From Prorocentrum cordatum (Eukaryota > Sar > Dinophyceae > Prorocentrales > Prorocentraceae): a DNA stretch of 52,500 nucleotides. Position 1 is the first letter of the stretch, and every line of letters starts with the position of its first letter. The translations under genes were made by a program, and so were the position numbers. Below the pieces are notes generated by a model. That model was not told the DNA's origin. It did no database searches and worked only from the letters and a program-made list of their open reading frames with translations. Shown here piece by piece: positions 9,090 through 18,590 of the stretch. The stretch spans positions 75,001 through 127,500 of the forward strand of contig CAUYUJ010022393.1 of NCBI GenBank assembly GCA_963575745.1, written 5' to 3'.

Positions 9090-9770
9090 ATGGACCTTCT
9101 TCGCCTACTATGCTACATAAAATCCACGACCATGTATAAGATGACGTCGTGGGTCGTTGACAAAACGGATGATGTTATGATCGAGCAATATTATGATGCA
9201 GACCTCGCGAGTGGTTTACGGACACTTCGTAGTACAAGCGCTAGCCATCAAGTAATATGGGCTCCATGCGCACGAGCTAATCAGAGCATGGCATCTCGTA
9301 GACAAACTTGCGTTTCCCATAGTACGCTTGAGGCAGACATTGTTGCGGCAGATCTGGCATTGCGAACTGAATGGATTCCTGCGTTCACGGAAGATAATCG
9401 TGCCGTATGTAAAGTAAGACAGGCCGGATGTTCGATGAAATTGATGCACCTCCCGCGCGCCCGCCGTATTGATGCTGCTGCATTTTCTGGACAATTTACG
9501 CGTGGAGTTGTTACTTTACAGTGCGAACGTACCCAGAATGAGGCGGCTGATATCGGTGCAGAACGTTTTACAGATCTTGCAGCGTGGGTCAAGGTTCTTC
9601 ACCTTGTTAACATAGATACCCTTCGATTTTTGAAGGCCAATCGATGCCAGGAATATCTTGCATCGATGTTTACTGATGGATTTCCCCTGAAATCCGCGAG
9701 GGTTCTCGAGCTCCGAATAGGTGTGGAAGCTGCGGTGCGTCCGGGGGGTAATGTGAAGGGTTGCCAGTGA
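9090..9770 (+). pseudogene. Ty1/copia RNase H domain
   Basis: The 226-codon frame carries the copia RNase H signature. The first catalytic Asp is in Y-D-A-D-L-A-S-G; the catalytic Glu is in S-H-S-T-L-E-A-D-I-V-A-A-D; a third acidic residue is in T-E-D-N-R-A-V; the last is in N-E-A-A-D-I-G. The spacing fits an RNase H fold. The final ~40 residues run past the usual domain end. This is the best preserved enzyme of the pol series: all four acidic positions are present and no stop interrupts it. It overlaps the end of the RT connection frame by about 50 bases in another phase. Confidence 0.8.
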
Positions 9771-10288
9771 CGTCCGTGCCTATAAAGCATACGGACATTG
9801 CCAAAACACCCAAGGTGGATGCTGCAGCAACCACTGAAGAAGGAACCGATGCCGCACCTGGCACAGCCGGCAGTGTTGACAGCCAGAGACCCTCCGGGGT
9901 GAATAAGGGCGGTTTCAGGAAAAGCTCTCAAGAGCGAAAGTCACGAGAAGAAAAAGAGATGATGGATATGTTCGAGATAACTGATAGTGAATCGGCTGTC
10001 TCAGACAGACCAATACAGTCCACGGAGCAGGTAGATTGCAATGGCATTGCCGATGTGGCTGTAGCAGAGTCGAATGATAATTTGTCAACGTCATCGATTG
10101 ATCAGCCAATGGAAGACCCAGCCGTTGTGGGAAAGGAGTGCAACGTAGAAAGATTGCTTCAAAACTGCTGTGGGCCGAACAGCAAGATAGGTGATGCAAG
10201 TAACTTCGTTGACAACTCGTGTCGGGTTATACGATGCACTAAAAACGAAGACATGAGAACAGAGAGGCTCTCCCTGGCAGCGTGTTAA
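9761..10288 (+). pseudogene. Acidic low-complexity linker frame
   Basis: The 175-codon frame is rich in Ser, Glu, Asp, Ala and Thr and has no recognisable fold. It follows the RNase H frame directly and contains one hairpin in a Pro/Gly/Thr/Ala stretch (core 9860-9868). It resembles the linkers between folded segments elsewhere in this block, so it probably joins the copia part to the following frame rather than being a gene of its own. Confidence 0.3.
9853..9875 (+). repeat. Hairpin core, ACA loop (copy 14)
   Basis: GGC/GCC (9860-9862 with 9866-9868), possibly extended by a T-G pair; a CAC/GTG pairing lies further out. A weak copy. Confidence 0.35.
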
Positions 10289-10741
10289 TTGGGCCCATTA
10301 CTTTCGAAAGGGCGACCATAGATCTCTTGGAAGGCTTTGGGGAATTCGAACGGATGGTTGGTATCTCTTCTGAAAGTTTAGAGAGATCGCGCGCGCTGTC
10401 GTTGATGCGGGGATATTGTGTGTATTGAGTGGCCCAGTTAATGTATGCATTGGAAGGGCCCTCAGGTGAAACCATTCATAGAGAAATAGAATTGCACAAG
10501 ATAGCGCTGCATGGTTCTGCGTGCGGATTGAAGGATAGGAGAGGGAGTCGCATGAAGAAGCCGTGGACCATTGCTTCAACATCCAACATTTTGACTAATG
10601 GTTCGGAGCGTAGATGCGGTGGTACACATGCACATGTTGAGGCACGTGGTAAGGATTGCAAGGCCGCCGAATAATATACAGATGAATTTGCTAAACAAGT
10701 ACATGCTGTCCTAGCGCGCTGCTGCATGTTCTTCCTCTCGT
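10289..10741 (+). pseudogene. Unknown domain with C-G-G-x-H-x-H motif, broken by in-frame stops
   Basis: A single frame runs from about 10289 to 10741 through stops at 10426-10428 (TGA) and 10672-10674 (TAA). Its core (nt 10,480-10,670) reads L-H-G-S-A-C-G, then K-K-P-W-T, then R-R-C-G-G-T-H-A-H-V-E, then after the stop Y-T-D-E-F-A-K-Q. The layout K-P-x(n)-C-x2-x-H-x-H-x(n)-Y is similar to the minus-strand frame at 28.3-29.7 kb. Such a Cys/His arrangement may bind metal. The family is not named. About 390 bases up to 11,132 hold no clear gene. Confidence 0.4.
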
Positions 10742-11132
10742 TCTTCTATGCCTTGTCATAACGTCTGCGCCGCTGCCATTTTCTCTCGCAAGCAGGCGCA
10801 GGACCGTCATCGGTCCCTCTCCCCGATGGTAGAGCCGCCGCCCAGCCGCGGCCGCCCCCCCCTCGCCAGCCGCGGGCATCATCTATTGGCCTTCCGGCAG
10901 CCCCTCCGCCTGACCAAAAGAACCCGTGTATTCCCAACGGTGCAACCGATTGGGATGCGCGAGATGCGCATGAAGGACAAGTGGTTTCATCTATGCAAGA
11001 CCATAGGGTGCAGATACTTCGCGGGGATCGCCGGGACACGATCCCAAGTTAATGTTGTAGAGGGCGATCAACCTCCGAAAAGACCGGCAGAGAATCGGAT
11101 AGCGGCACTGCCTAAGGAGTGTTCCGCGAAAT

Positions 11133-11474
11133 TTGAATTGCCCAGATCATTGTTGCATTGCTTGCCGCGATAGCGTGGATAAGAATCCCAAGCAAGCCAT
11201 TTCTGTTCACAATGATGACTGCCTACGATATGACTTCTTCGCGAATTGCCCATCTAAGGTTGCGAAGAAGATAGCTGATACATTGGAAGTCTGTAAACCC
11301 CGAACGCCACAGCCGCAAGGGAAGCTGAAGGTGCCAGTTACGTACACATCGGAACATTATCCGAAGAGATTGGACGACGCAGAATTGGTCGATACGGACC
11401 ATCCAGATGGTGAGTCGAAACCAAGCGAGGTCAAGTCCCATGGAAGATATTATCAGAAAATGATCCAACGTTGA
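11133..11474 (+). pseudogene. Short Cys-containing frame, unknown
   Basis: The 113-codon frame has a Cys cluster at its N-terminus (C-P-D-H-C-C-I-A-C) and more Cys to about residue 55, then a charged Pro/Lys/Glu-rich tail. It is followed within 15 bases by a longer frame in another phase. It may be the N-terminal part of that protein displaced by a frameshift. No family recognised. Confidence 0.25.
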
Positions 11475-11486
11475 ATTGCAGCACGT

Positions 11487-12542
11487 GTGCCATGTGGAGC
11501 CCGAGGAGGACGACAAATACTTTCTTGCGATGAGAAGGCGCCGCAAATGTGTCGCGGACAATGGATGCAGCAGAATGTCATGGTACGAAATGGCCTCCCA
11601 TACTCACGGACGGATGATATTGATGTGGCACTCAATGAAGAGTTGAAGTCTACAAATGAATCAGTAGTGCAGCGATTGTATAGTAAACTATATGTTGATC
11701 CATGGACTGACTTCTGGGCAACATGCAAGCCAGACTCTGAAGGGAGCTTCGGAGGCAATGTTGACGGTCCGCCTCCAATATTAGCGCAGATCAGAGAATG
11801 GCAATCTTTTCAATCGCGTGTCGATCCTTGCACTACGTTGAGATGTAGATTATTCACGGGCCTTCCAGGGGATCCGATGAGCAAGCCCGTTCGTTACTGT
11901 GAGCGTGGAGACATAATTGGACCGATGCTAGGAATTGCCGAAGCCTTTTACGTGGCTGTTGCAGGTTATTTTGTTACCATGAAAACTATTGACAGATGGA
12001 CTGATAAGGTTGTTTTCATGAACATTTGGGGACCATCTAAGAATAGGCCCTCACACAGCCCTGCTGTTGACGGCTGGGAGACTCATTTTGCACTTCCAGT
12101 TGCCAGGGGAGAGCCGATATTTGAAATGAATGTCATCTCCCGGGCGATGGTTGGGAACGCCCTGAATGATCCCTACTGTGGAGGCGATGATCAGGGAGAA
12201 CCTCAAACCAAGAAGGCTAAACTCCGCTCAACAACACAGTCGCCTGAGAAGGGAGAGCCGCCCCTGAGAGAAGACAGTGCGTTGGCCCGAAATGTCGACT
12301 CTCCATTCAAACGCATGGGCGACGAGGAAGGTCAGCCGCCCGTCAAGGTGGCTAAGACCAAGTCCCTCATGAACGTCGACGCAGAAATTGTTTCTTCGGA
12401 CATCGCTCTTTCATGCCTGGGCGCTCTGGGGGGCTGGTTCCTTGAGCTCTGGCGCCGGGCATGGTGCTTCGAGCGGGAGTGCTTCTCCTGGATGCCCCAG
12501 CACCGGCGCGGCCGGGGGTTGGGGATCGCGGTCAAATGCTAG
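11487..12542 (+). pseudogene. Unknown protein segment with globular core and basic tail
   Basis: The 351-codon frame has globular-type composition to about residue 230, with conserved-looking blocks F-T-G-L-P-G-D-P and R-G-D-I-I-G-P-M-L-G-I, then aromatic-rich sequence. A linker with two Lys clusters (K-K-A-K-L and V-K-V-A-K-T-K) could be nuclear localisation signals. The last 60 residues are Trp/Cys-rich and probably out of frame. A decayed hairpin (12227-12248, one mismatch in its inner helix) lies in the basic linker. I do not recognise the family. Composition and lack of repeats suggest real, formerly functional coding sequence. Confidence 0.4.
12227..12248 (+). repeat. Decayed hairpin, ACA loop (copy 15)
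   Basis: Inner helix CAAC/GTCG (12232-12235 with 12239-12242) has one A-C mismatch. Outer CTCA/TGAG (12227-12230 with 12245-12248) is perfect. Layout fits the family with one lost pair. Confidence 0.4.
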
Positions 12543-13284
12543 ACCTGGCGGCGGAAATGACGGGCGGAACCCCGACGGCCCAAACGGGGGCGGAGGAGGA
12601 GGTCAGCCTCCTGATCCTCGACCACCTGACCCCCCTCGATCGGATGCAGTGGGAGGTGGACCTGATTCGCCTTATCACGCCCGCAGAATTTGTAACGCAC
12701 CGCAGCGCAGGCAGCGAACAGGGGCCGGCACAGCCGCGCCCCTGCCAAACAGCGAAGTGACTGAGGAATGGTTTCGCTGCATCCGAGATATAACAATGCT
12801 GTATGCTGACGTGGTAGATCCTTCCCTTAAGAACTTACTGGCATGGCTTCAATGCCAGCAGTGGTGCCACGCCATCACAATGATGGCGGAAGTGCATGGG
12901 CATGGTTGGATCCCCTACAGCGGTGAGGGTTTGGCCGCCATGATGAGGACTGGCAGGCCCCCGAGAGATTTCACTCGACCTTTGGAACAGAGTACTCACA
13001 GAGGACATAAGTACTTGGGTGCCGTCATGCATCTTATTTCTTATTATACGTGTAGATTCAGCGATGCAAAGAACAAGAGGCTTGGCCCCGGTTCAAGCCC
13101 ACAATCCTTTATGAGGGGAAATCTCTTTGGAACGGATGTAGACATTAAATGCGGAGCGCGCGGGCCAACGCTTCTGGAATTGACCGAGAAGGAAAACATA
13201 TGGAATAATCAGGTTTCCGGCCATATTACTAATTTCAGGCCAGGCCAAAGTACGCCAATACAGTATATTTTGGAGCATGAATGA
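12388..13284 (+). pseudogene. Unknown protein segment, second globular block
   Basis: The first ~120 residues are Gly/Pro/Ser linker. From about residue 125 a globular block follows, beginning V-T-E-E-W-F-R-C-I and including R-P-P-R-D-F and G-P-G-S-S-P-Q-S-F, ending at 13284. The strongest hairpin of the window (12719-12744, 11 bp) lies at the linker-to-globular boundary. The next frame starts at an overlapping ATG in another phase and looks like a direct continuation, so a one-base frameshift at about 13,280 is likely. No family recognised. Confidence 0.45.
12719..12744 (+). repeat. Hairpin, ACA loop (copy 16, strongest)
   Basis: CGGC/GCCG (12726-12729 with 12733-12736), single 3' bulge C (12737), then a perfect 7-bp outer helix CAGGGGC/GCCCCTG (12719-12725 with 12738-12744). 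Eleven pairs. It marks the border between a Gly/Pro linker and a globular block. Confidence 0.85.
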
Positions 13285-14373
13285 TTTTGCTGATGCTGAT
13301 TACAATATCACAGGACTCCCAGGAGCGAAACAGAATAATGTTGAGCCCCAGAAGTTGGTGGCATTGCTTGGAGAATTCTTCGAGACAGCTGAAAGGATGA
13401 TCGATGAAGCTGTCAAACGTTCCAAGTCGGGAACTATTCAGATATTTTATGTTGGCGGAGATCGCAGATGCTGGCAATCCGAGAGTGGATCATTCAAAAT
13501 GAAGCCAATATGGATGATATTGTTACTTTGTTGCAGGCGCGAATGTATCAGCGCATCGAACGGTGCAAGATCGCAGGTGTTCAGCCCAAAATAATGATTT
13601 TGGACGGCGCATGTTTGCATCGGAAACTGCGTCACACCATGAATGATGGATACCACTTTGTTGACAAACATGCGTCATGCAAGTTGGACAAAGTCGGTCA
13701 AACCGTCGATGTTCAAGGAGGTGAATTGATGGCCGATCACATGATGAAATCAGTTCGTTTAGCAGCTTGGTTCTTTCGCCAACCCTCTGGCGGCTCAGCC
13801 GCTCAGGGGTGGACTTGCAACAGCGACCTGCGAGAAGATGGGCGCGCGAAGATTGAAGCTACCTATAAGGAGCATGTCATGCATTGGACAAACTGGTGCC
13901 CTACCGAGGGCGCCACTCCAGTTTCGATAGTGGAAACATTCCCATATGCTGATCCGCTCACCACAGTTCCTTTCAGTTCATATGGGTCAGGAGATGGAGC
14001 GAGGCATTCTTTGTTTTCGCCAGAGTGGAGAGAGTTTATCTCGAAGGAAAGTGGTACTGATAAATATTTGAGACGGGGCGAGTACCTTTTCTTCCTGGAG
14101 AGAAGCTTGCCTTACATACCTGGCATGCCTCCTGAGGGGCGAACTACGCGCGCGTTGGAGAAAATATCCTCATTGATCAGTTCATGCAGGACACGATGGG
14201 AGCATTGGATGCATCTCGGCCGTTCTTGTCCTCGCCTGTTAATTCCACCAAACGAATTGTTTGGCGAGACTCCGGGGCCCAGCCCTCGCCGAGGCAGGAT
14301 GATCGACTGGAGGTTAGCCCTGCTGGGGCAGCACCGACTGCGAATCTTATTCGGGAACATTCCCAAACTGTGA
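13277..14373 (+). pseudogene. Unknown protein segment, third block (two frames)
   Basis: The frames 13277-13594 and 13468-14373 appear to be one protein interrupted near 13,470. Features are F-Y-V-G-G-D-R-R-C-W at the end of the first; then M-N-D-G-Y-H-F-V-D-K-H-A-S, L-A-A-W-F-F-R, R-H-S-L-F-S-P-E-W-R-E-F and Y-L-F-F-L-E-R in the second. The paired G-G-D and D-K-H-A motifs separated by ~100 residues could be active-site-like but I cannot assign a fold. A hairpin with a TCA loop (13784-13809) sits just after the L-A-A-W-F-F-R segment. Composition is that of a conserved globular protein. Confidence 0.45.
13784..13809 (+). repeat. Hairpin, TCA loop (copy 17)
   Basis: GCGGC/GCCGC (13790-13794 with 13798-13802), single 3' bulge T (13803), outer CCTCTG/CAGGGG with one T-G pair (13784-13789 with 13804-13809). 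Eleven pairs; the loop is TCA, not RCA. Confidence 0.7.
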
Positions 14374-14831
14374 ACGACGCAATCGGCCCTGTTGGACCTG
14401 CCACAGCCATGAGTTCAATGAAGAGCCGAGCGCGCTCGGTGGAGCCTGTTAGAGTGGCAACTATTAGTTCCGCCGCCGAACATTGCGAACGCGCGTTGAG
14501 AGCAACATGCCCAGAGGGCGCGGGAAGAGGCCTCGGCCAGCGTAAGAAGAAGCATCCACCGGTTGATGACGATGGCGTCCGCAGATGGCCAGTCAAATTG
14601 CGACATCAGACGACGATTGGGTTGATTGGTGGCGATGGCAAACAGAATCCACAGCTCATTTCCATTACACCCTTGAATGCTAGGGAGTTGGCTAAACGCT
14701 TCTACAGTAGGAATAATTTGTGGCCAGGGGAAAGCTATGAATATTTGCTTTCCAAGCTAGAGCACAATGAGACATTTGTGCAGAGCGAAGCTTGTAATCG
14801 ATTGTGCGATGCGTCCAATGAAGACGCATGA
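14184..14831 (+). pseudogene. Unknown protein segment, fourth block
   Basis: The 215-codon frame overlaps the end of the previous one in a different phase. Residues 1-130 are Ala/Pro/Arg-rich linker. Residues ~135-210 look globular (I-G-L-I-G-G-D-G-K, L-A-K-R-F-Y-S-R). It ends at a TGA at 14,829. A frame 14844-15050 that follows is Arg-rich and looks like a further displaced fragment. No motif allows assignment. No good hairpin was found between 13.81 and 15.10 kb. Confidence 0.3.
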
Positions 14832-15100
14832 TCGGCTGAACAATTGCTTCGCGAAAGCAGGAAACGACCAACGTTGCGCGCGGAATACGCGTTTCCAAAT
14901 TGGGCCAAGTTCTTCATCGCAAGACGCGACCGCGCAGTACCCGGGGAACCAGAGACACTTGCCGACCGTATTGTGTGGGAGAAAGCAGCGAGTGTAGCAC
15001 GCACAGAAAAAAGAGGAGTGTGTTCAGCCAGCGTTGCTTCTCAAAGTTAATGGTTATAAATTAGCTGAGTTAGTTTCAGGTAAGAATTGGACAAGGCAGT

Positions 15101-15120
15101 CCCACGGAACATCCGTTGGG
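15101..15120 (+). repeat. Hairpin, ACA loop, unusual core (copy 18)
   Basis: CGGA/TCCG (15105-15108 with 15112-15115), single 3' bulge T (15116), outer CCCA/TGGG (15101-15104 with 15117-15120). The loop-closing pair is A-T instead of C-G, yet all eight pairs are kept. Confidence 0.7.
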
Positions 15121-15772
15121 GCGCTCCATTCGGTTCTCGAAGGGTATCAGATCCTTCCTTCCGACCCAGAGCACGGGGGAAATTTGAAGAAAACGAGCAT
15201 CGGAATCTATTATTATGCATATCCGGATGGCAATTCTGCGACCCACCTGCGACACACAATGGCGGAAGCGAAATTTTGTGATGGGTATTGGAATACTGCA
15301 GAAATTGCGTTCTGGAGTTCTCCGAAGCCTGTTACTGGTGACGGCGGTCCGACACAACATTGCACAATGGACACTGGTCAAGTTGTGATGAGCGAAGTAC
15401 GAATTTGTCATCGGAGCCCCGCTGCATACCATACGCATGGGAGTGGTGCTTGGACGATTTTACGACGCATTCTGGATGAAGGCGAAGTAATTGATAAGAA
15501 TTTCAACGTTGAGCGATTGAAAAGCCAAGACAGAGCTGTCTTGAACAATAAAGTCAGAGACCAGCAGAGCGAATGGGCCCCTGATCTTGCGCCGATCGAA
15601 TGGCAGGACAATGCTCCACCATACTTTGAATATGACCCATCGATGGATAATGCTTGGGAATATTCGGAGAGTAAAGGGTGCAAATTCAATTTTGCGCATC
15701 CGTTCCTGGACGGGGCGGAGGAGAGAAATAATCAGTTGGTTCAGAGACAGAATGAGGCTAAGGCCAAGCCGC

Positions 15773-15782
15773 GGGCGCAGCC
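15773..15782 (+). repeat. Hairpin core, GCA loop (copy 19)
   Basis: GGC/GCC around GCA at 15777-15779 in a very GC-rich linker. The outer pairing is ambiguous. Confidence 0.3.
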
Positions 15783-16056
15783 GGCGGGCGGGTCTGTTCC
15801 TCGGGTGCCTAAGCAGTCTCCGCGTTTTGAGGGGCCTCAGGAATCCGAGTCTCCGCCCCCTAACCATGCCAGACCCCCTTGTGCCTCCGATTCCTAAGGG
15901 CCAGGGAGATATGAAGGCTGGCGAGTCGGTTAGCGACCCGCAGGAAGAGGATTTGCCCCCTGCGGAACCGCCGCCAGGGGGCGCAAATCGTTGGGAACCG
16001 TTGTCGGGTAACGCGGCGAAGCCGCATCCACCTCCTTCTGCTCCTGCCCCTAAGCA

Positions 16057-16524
16057 GTGGCTAAACCGCGGGGGGCCAGTTGGACTTCGACGAGGAACCC
16101 GAAGGCGCCGCCACCAGGTATACGAGATCCCCCTCCTCCTCCTAAATGGACCCCCACTTCGAGGGAGGAGCCTTCTCCCGCGAAAGCAAACACACCGGCC
16201 GTTCAGAGCCCGCAGGATCTGCCCATGCCTCCCAGACCTCCTCCGAGGGGTCCGCCGCGACTGGGTTCTCAACGTAGTGAATATGAGTCTGTTCCTCAGT
16301 CCGAGGCGCAGCCGTTGCGGTTTGGCATGGTTGAATCAGATCTGAAGTCCATGTTGATATTTGCTTCAGAAGCGCTTGGCACACTTCAATTCGACTTCCC
16401 TGAGCCTCCTCCAGATGGCATTGAGAAGTTTGCTGTCGCAGACGATTTATATCACATTGATTTATCGCTGCTTGAGGGCGACGTTCCAGACGGCGATCCT
16501 GTGGCAGAAATTGTCATTGTATGA
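16057..16524 (+). pseudogene. Pro-rich linker followed by short acidic block
   Basis: The 155-codon frame has ~90 residues of Pro/Arg/Ser linker and then a short hydrophobic and acidic block (F-A-S-E-A-L-G-T-L-Q-F-D and L-L-E-G-D-V-P-D-G-D-P) to the stop. An overlapping frame 15587-16345 is Arg-rich and is probably a shadow. A hairpin core lies at 16305-16313. From 16,525 to ~17,040 only weak frames and one hairpin (16876-16888) are seen. Confidence 0.3.
16301..16320 (+). repeat. Hairpin core, GCA loop (copy 20)
   Basis: GGC/GCC (16305-16307 with 16311-16313), internal loop, outer CCG/CGG (16301-16303 with 16318-16320). A weak copy. Confidence 0.35.
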
Positions 16525-16870
16525 AAAATCCTTTTGCGCATGCACTTTGGGCCGCAATCGAGCCGAAAGCGCTTGTCGCTTCGCAATGAAAATTCGCTCC
16601 TTTGGGCGAATACTCCCTGGGCGCACAGTTGTTGATCACGTTTGGGAGCTCGCGGTCGAAGAGGCAACTTTTCTGAAGGATGATGTGCGAACTTAGATAT
16701 ATCGCTACTTGAATTGAATCAAGCGGGAGAAACAAGAAATAACCGTCTGAGTATTCGCTGCCTTGCAGAATTCGGGCTTATTGTTTGCGCAATATCCTTC
16801 AACTCCGATATCCGGGATTCATTTCTACTGGGGAAGTCCCAAGTGCGAGGGTGACTCTCGACCTTGTGAA

Positions 16871-16895
16871 ATTAACCGGCACAGCCGGGGCCAAT
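16871..16895 (+). repeat. Hairpin, ACA loop (copy 21)
   Basis: CCGGC/GCCGG (16876-16880 with 16884-16888). Outer ATT/AAT pairing lies beyond an asymmetric loop. Confidence 0.5.
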
Positions 16896-17532
16896 GTCGG
16901 CGAGGGAGGAGGAGCACGGACCCTCGCGGTTGAAGGACCTCCCAACAAAGAGGATGACGGGTCGAACGCAGATGAATCGGAGAAGGAAAGGGGTCCAAAC
17001 GACAAAGACCAAGGATTCCCTGACCCGGGGAAAAGACATTTCCAATGCACGGGGGCGATGCGGATGCGGACGCAAGTCCTGTTGCCGAGAATTTTTCCTC
17101 GCGCGTGAGTCCCCCGCCGACGCTTGATCATAAACAGCTCCGTCCTGAGGAGCAAGACCTTCCAGGTCGGGTTCGGAATGTTGGCCGCGCGACATTGAAT
17201 ATCGACGGAGAACCTCTGTGCCTCACATCGCGGCAGCGAGTGAACGTTCGAGAGAAAACGAGCAACGAGGTGCGAAAGCAGGTTACTGAAGCCCACGGGG
17301 CTGGTCCAGTACCCCCGCGCATTGCGGCTGTTCGTTGGCGTGCCTATCACACAATCAAGGACAACGCGCGCTTGGCACGAGACCCCATATTTGCGATGCT
17401 TGGCGACATAGAAGCAGATGACTTTGAGCCGGCGCTCAAAGTTCTGAAAGCAGGATTTGGTTCGGATGACCGGCCAGACTCTCTTCCACAGGAGGTTTAT
17501 AACGCACCCATTCCAGTAGTAATGCCGGATGG

Positions 17533-17557
17533 CGCTACCGGCGCAGCCGAGACGGCG
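17533..17557 (+). repeat. Hairpin core, GCA loop (copy 22)
   Basis: CGGC/GCCG (17539-17542 with 17546-17549). Outer CGC/GCG pairing lies beyond a large loop. Confidence 0.4.
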
Positions 17558-17915
17558 GAGGCAAAATTCTTGAATAATAATCGCGGCACTGCCATGCTGG
17601 GAAGCTCAGACTTCTGGCGGACATGTAGGCGCCGATCTCACACGGGAGCACAATCCATAGGTGAGTGTTTGGTGTACCTGGCGAGACATTGTGCTGAGTA
17701 CGCCCGATCATCGGGCGGGTGGGTATGTGTGGGTGCTCTCATCCAGAAGATGATGACAGACGGAATCTCACGTGCCGCTACTGCTCTCGCCATGCATGCT
17801 TTCTCGGTGCTGCCGTCAGGAGAGATCGATGTTCTCGGTATCCGATCAGATGATATTATGATCATCGAAGGAACGAAAGTAGATGCGCAGTGGAATTCTT
17901 TCCTGACTCCCGACG

Positions 17916-17942
17916 CCTCACGCGACACAGTCGTCGATGAGG
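17916..17942 (+). repeat. Hairpin, ACA loop (copy 23)
   Basis: CGAC/GTCG (17923-17926 with 17930-17933), 3' bulge T (17934), CG/CG, second 3' bulge A (17937), outer CCTCA/TGAGG (17916-17920 with 17938-17942). Eleven pairs, both bulges on the 3' arm. Confidence 0.8.
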
Positions 17943-18527
17943 AAAACGGGAATCGAGTCATCAATGTCGATAGAGCGGAACGGGCCGCCAAGCCCATCCC
18001 ATAGTTCTTTCGCGCATGTCAAGGACACTCTTGTTTTGCTCACGATATTGAGCGCATGTATGCTCATTGCGAGTTTGGGATGGCGCGGCGTCATGGGCAC
18101 TTGTGGCACGTTGCATCCATGGAGGCTACAAAGGAATCAACTCTTGGAGGTGGGGCCATCAAATACCCGGGTAAGCAACGGATTGTGCGAGGCGCCGGAT
18201 TATGGCATTCTCAGATTGATACCAACGAAACATGAATTTCTCCCAGAGCACGCTCAGTATATTCCTCACTGGCTGAGCCAGCGGAAGGACGGTGAAGCTC
18301 CACCCATCAGGGCGTGCCAGGCTGAGGGCGCCGTTTCTGTCGGCGGTGGATTGCCCGCTCGAGGACAGCGGCCTCGAACAATTATCCCACATTTATCGGG
18401 CATTGAAGCGGCGCACAATGATAATTGGCAGTGCGTGATTGTCCTTAAACGGACGGGCATTGTCTCGCCTTCGATACCGCATCTGTCGCAATGGAACTCT
18501 CGTAACGACAGGCGAAGCGCGTTTTAA
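17937..18527 (+). pseudogene. Frameshifted continuation of the KptA-like protein
   Basis: The first half of this 196-codon frame is a shadow of the KptA-like frame. From about nt 18,220 it is the better coding candidate (H-E-F-L-P-E-H-A-Q-Y-I-P-H-W-L, then a globular stretch to residue ~185), so the reading phase appears to switch there. It would supply the C-terminal part of the domain. A hairpin with a TGA loop (18262-18286) lies in the switch region and is one of two with a loop other than RCA. Confidence 0.35.
18262..18286 (+). repeat. Hairpin, TGA loop (copy 24)
   Basis: CTGGC/GCCAG (18269-18273 with 18277-18281) around TGA, asymmetric loop, outer TTCC/GGAA (18262-18265 with 18283-18286). 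Nine pairs. The loop departs from NCA and the larger bulge is on the 5' side. Confidence 0.45.
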
Positions 18528-18590
18528 TAATGTTTCTCGAATTGTACAACTGGTAACGGTGCGTCAGACAGGCATAACCATCAGGCGCTG

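Larger units (their letters stand above)
8393..9139 (+). pseudogene. RT C-terminal part and connection to RNase H
   Basis: The frame 8393-8941 takes over from the RT frame (P-T-N-V-A-R-Y-L-G-C-E, the conserved segment after the catalytic box). A Pro-rich linker and R-V-I-E-Y-N-M-T-E-L-F-E-S-C-V follow. After a TAA at 8939-8941 the same frame continues to 9139 and reads K-V-L-M-Q-I-L-Y-G-A-R-M-A-R, a conserved RT thumb/connection segment of copia elements. Hairpins sit exactly in the two linkers (8604-8633 before R-V-I-E-Y; 8941-8961 before the K-V-L-M block), neither changing the frame. Confidence 0.7.
15034..15897 (+). pseudogene. Possible ADP-ribosyltransferase-like (ART) fold segment
   Basis: The 287-codon frame has a globular region (residues 1-~150): S-H-G-T-S-V near the start, a helix ending in Y-Q-I-L-P-S, then G-I-Y-Y-Y, followed by aromatic strands. 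An H-G-T close to the start of a domain followed by a helix and a G-[IV]-Y strand is reminiscent of ART-fold proteins (KptA, PARP group). The resemblance is weak and unaligned. A second globular stretch (residues ~150-230) and a Pro/Arg-rich linker follow. Hairpins at 15101-15120 (in the H-G-T segment) and 15773-15782 (in the linker). Confidence 0.35.
17045..18235 (+). pseudogene. RNA 2'-phosphotransferase (KptA/Tpt1)-like domain with one internal stop
   Basis: The frame 17045-18004 ends in TAG (18002-18004), but the same phase continues to 18235 and immediately reads F-F-R-A-C-Q-G-H-S. R-A-x-Q-G-H-S is the hallmark of the KptA/Tpt1 family, which removes the 2'-phosphate left at tRNA splice junctions using NAD. 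Upstream, W-V-C-V-G-A-L-I and L-P-S-G-E-I-D-V are compatible with the winged-helix half of that family. The downstream H-L-W-H-V-A-S-M-E-A region fits the position of the conserved HGT-type strand. Without alignment the call is tentative. The strong hairpin at 17916-17942 lies 60 bases before the stop. Its presence in a retroelement-like block is unusual. Confidence 0.5.
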
